The position numbers and the translations under genes were made by a program. From assembly GCA_002839765.1 (NCBI GenBank), contig PGYR01000009.1, positions 1 to 64,000 on the forward strand: a DNA stretch of 64,000 nt. The letters are read 5' to 3'. The notes under the pieces were generated by a model that made no database searches, had not been told where the DNA came from, and saw nothing but the letters and a program-made list of their open reading frames with translations. This document shows positions 62,335-64,000 of the stretch, piece after piece (the first letter of the stretch is position 1; every line of letters starts with the position of its first letter). The stretch comes from Ignavibacteriae bacterium HGW-Ignavibacteriae-4. GTDB taxonomy: Bacteria > Bacteroidota > Ignavibacteria > Kapaibacteriales > UBA2268.

Positions 62335-62742
62335 ATGTTTAAAACAAAAGATATAATTTCTAAAATAACAATTCTGATTGGAATAATAGCAATTACCTAT
62401 TCTATTTCTGTTTATTCTTCTTATGAGGAGATATTTGATTCTAGTGAAGTAATTGAAGGTAAAGTAATTGACTATCATAAAAATGAATTGGGTCTTAATG
62501 TTCCGATTATAGCTTATATAGTTGGTAAAGATACTTTTGAATTAGATAGTAAAACTGTGATTGGCACATATCCGAAAGAAAATAGAGTCCATATTGAGTA
62601 TAATATTAATAATCCTAAAGAAGCTGTATTATACGAAAGCTATAAAAAATATGGAATACCTATTTCAATAGCTACTATTGGAATTATGATTCTTCTTTTT
62701 GGACTTATAATGCTTTACTTTTCTTGGAAGAAACGAGTTTAG
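62335..62742 (+). CDS. DUF3592 family membrane protein
   Basis: A 135-residue protein with hydrophobic helices at about 8-27 and 106-129 that frame a small beta-rich soluble domain (VIEGKVIDYH, FELDSKTVIG, NRVHIEYNINNPKEAVLY). This layout matches DUF3592, whose role is unknown. The final 38 bases overlap the convergent glycosyltransferase gene. Confidence 0.75.
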   Translation: MFKTKDIISKITILIGIIAITYSISVYSSYEEIFDSSEVIEGKVIDYHKNELGLNVPIIAYIVGKDTFELDSKTVIGTYPKENRVHIEYNINNPKEAVLYESYKKYGIPISIATIGIMILLFGLIMLYFSWKKRV

Positions 62743-63922
62743 TATATTCAACAATCATTATTTTTACATTTGATTTCCACGTATGATTATCCTCGATGAA
62801 CTTTCTTGCTTTCTTCCCAAGTTCAACTCTAAGAACATCATCATCGAATAGTTTACTTATTTCATGTGAATATTCCTCAATTGAATTAGCTCTGATTAAA
62901 CCTTGTGATTCATCAGCATCTATTCCCTCAGCTGACATGTCTGTAGCTACTACTGGTAAACCCATTGACAATGCTTCCAATATCTTGATTCTAATCCCTC
63001 CACCAACAAATAGAGGGGCAATGTAAACTTGAGTTGAATTAAAATATGGCTTTACTTTATCGACATAACCCAATTTATTAGCGCCCAGTTCCGCGTAATT
63101 ATCAAATATAGAGGGTGGATTCTTGCCGATTATTTTTAAAGTTACATTAGGATATTTAGAATTTAAAATTGGTAGTACATTATCCAAAAACCAATGCACG
63201 GCATTTACATTATGAAACCAATTAAAAGTAGTTGCTATAACCAAAGAGAATGGCTCTTTGAAAACCGAGAAATTTGGTTTCCAATCTTCAATATCAACTC
63301 CAGCACTTGCTATAACGACATTTGCTTTTGGTGATAATTCTAGGGCTCTTCTTTTGTCTTCCTTTGTTATAGCAAATGATATATCAGAATCAGATATAAA
63401 CTTTGCTTCTAGTTTTTTTAATAATTTATATTGCTGTCCAATAAATACTCTTTTGGGATTAAATTTGCCTAATCCTTCGAAGAATCTTTTCCAAATCAAA
63501 TACTCAATATTATGAAGTCTTAACCCAACGGGTATTCTATATTTTTCTGATAATTCTAAAGCCACTCGAGCCATATTACTATGATCAGCATGTATTACAT
63601 CAATTAAGCTCATATCAACTAAAGATTCAATCTTATTTATTAAATCGGATGTGTATTGTTTTTCAATATAGAGTGATTTATTTTTGAGGAAGTAACTAAT
63701 AACACGGAATTTAGTGTTCTTTGTATCCATCTCTATGATACTAATATTACCATTCTTTTTATACTTTTCAATTTCACTTTGTTTGATAGGAAATCTAGAC
63801 ATTGACACCATATCAACATCATTTCCTTGCTCAAGAAATTCATAATAAATATTGGCAATACCAATTCTTCCACCATCATCGGGTGGGAAAGGGAATTGGG
63901 GAGTTAGTTGAAGTATTCTCAT
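62705..63922 (-). CDS. Family 4 glycosyltransferase
   Basis: A 405-residue GT-B enzyme. It opens MRILQLTPQFPFPPDDGGRI and has the GT4 nucleotide-sugar site GGGIRIKILEALSMGLPVVA (about 301-320, Glu at 310) and IGKNPPS in the second domain. It probably adds a sugar to a surface polysaccharide or lipid-linked glycan. It overlaps the gene upstream by four bases (ATGA), so it belongs to a locus that runs beyond the right edge. Confidence 0.92.
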   Translation of the reverse strand: MRILQLTPQFPFPPDDGGRIGIANIYYEFLEQGNDVDMVSMSRFPIKQSEIEKYKKNGNISIIEMDTKNTKFRVISYFLKNKSLYIEKQYTSDLINKIESLVDMSLIDVIHADHSNMARVALELSEKYRIPVGLRLHNIEYLIWKRFFEGLGKFNPKRVFIGQQYKLLKKLEAKFISDSDISFAITKEDKRRALELSPKANVVIASAGVDIEDWKPNFSVFKEPFSLVIATTFNWFHNVNAVHWFLDNVLPILNSKYPNVTLKIIGKNPPSIFDNYAELGANKLGYVDKVKPYFNSTQVYIAPLFVGGGIRIKILEALSMGLPVVATDMSAEGIDADESQGLIRANSIEEYSHEISKLFDDDVLRVELGKKARKFIEDNHTWKSNVKIMIVEYTKLVSSKKSKAL

Positions 63923-64000
63923 TTGAATAAATTTTTTATATACGAGAAGAACCCTTTGTAATACTCATTTTTTCCAATTATTCTTTCGAAATCTTTACTA
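63919..64000 (-). CDS. C-terminal end of an upstream gene in the glycosyltransferase locus (partial)
   Basis: On the minus strand an open frame enters from the right edge and ends at TGA (63919-63921). The 26 visible residues end in YKGFFSYIKNLFK. The stop overlaps the GT4 start codon as ATGA, which supports a real gene. The basic, aromatic tail is common in glycosyltransferases, but the family cannot be told. Confidence 0.55.
   Translation of the reverse strand, partial: SKDFERIIGKNEYYKGFFSYIKNLFK

Noticed and set aside
1-64000. CRISPR array or insertion sequence
   Set aside because: No regularly spaced repeats with unique spacers and no transposase or terminal inverted repeat pair were seen.

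Overview
The window is AT-rich (about one third G+C by eye), densely packed DNA from a bacterium of the Bacteroidota/FCB group. Supporting signs are several proteins with type IX secretion (T9SS) C-terminal sorting domains, a PorV/PorQ-like barrel, Bacteroidota-style promoter boxes (TTG, about 20 bases, TAnnTTTG) and weak or absent Shine-Dalgarno sites. It also carries flagellar genes (flhF, flhG, fliA, motA, motB). Flagella are absent from most Bacteroidota but known in deep branches such as Ignavibacteria and Kapabacteria, so a lineage of that kind is my best guess. This is inference: no rRNA or tRNA was seen.

Bases 1-6.9 kb look like the end of a genomic island. They hold an HNH nuclease, a tightly overlapping three-gene cassette (a TIGR04255-like protein, an unrecorded 51-residue ORF, and a ComEC-type metallo-beta-lactamase-fold hydrolase), a 1.1-kb gene-free stretch with diverged repeats, two small accessory genes and a tyrosine recombinase with tandem TAGGACAAAA repeats at its 5' end. 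The cassette is the best candidate here for an undescribed, possibly defensive, system.

6.9-14.8 kb is a minus-strand unit: TSUP permease, DUF427 protein, a giant T9SS-secreted VWA/WD40/ASH-like protein and an M2 metallopeptidase lipoprotein, ended by a hairpin terminator. 14.9-21.2 kb is plus-strand: cdaA, miaA, dacB, a lone sugar-type ABC permease, then an SPFH protein and an argD-like aminotransferase. A double GT2-TPR protein faces them. 23.7-31.4 kb holds two tandem Asp-box beta-propeller T9SS proteins chained by overlapping stop/start codons to ruvA and a degenerate HisA-like barrel. 31.5-38.0 kb has nuoG, nuoH, nuoI, a Lon-like protease and rpe.

38.0-45.9 kb is one minus-strand, nine-gene unit with overlaps or gaps of at most 25 bases: flhF-flhG-(membrane protein)-fliA-HDOD-(histidine-kinase-like)-(AMIN/TPR-like)-(small T9SS-tagged protein)-porV-like. 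It places flagellar control and surface secretion in one transcript. After an IgGFc-binding-domain secreted protein come split transketolase (with a lipoprotein gene between its halves), cca, an AddB-like nuclease, a polyprenyl synthetase, dprA, a VIT-family transporter, motB-motA-TPR lipoprotein, rpmB, a DUF3592 protein and a glycosyltransferase locus that runs off the right edge.

Five convergent gene pairs overlap at their 3' ends and only three good hairpin terminators were seen, so transcript ending must mostly use other means.
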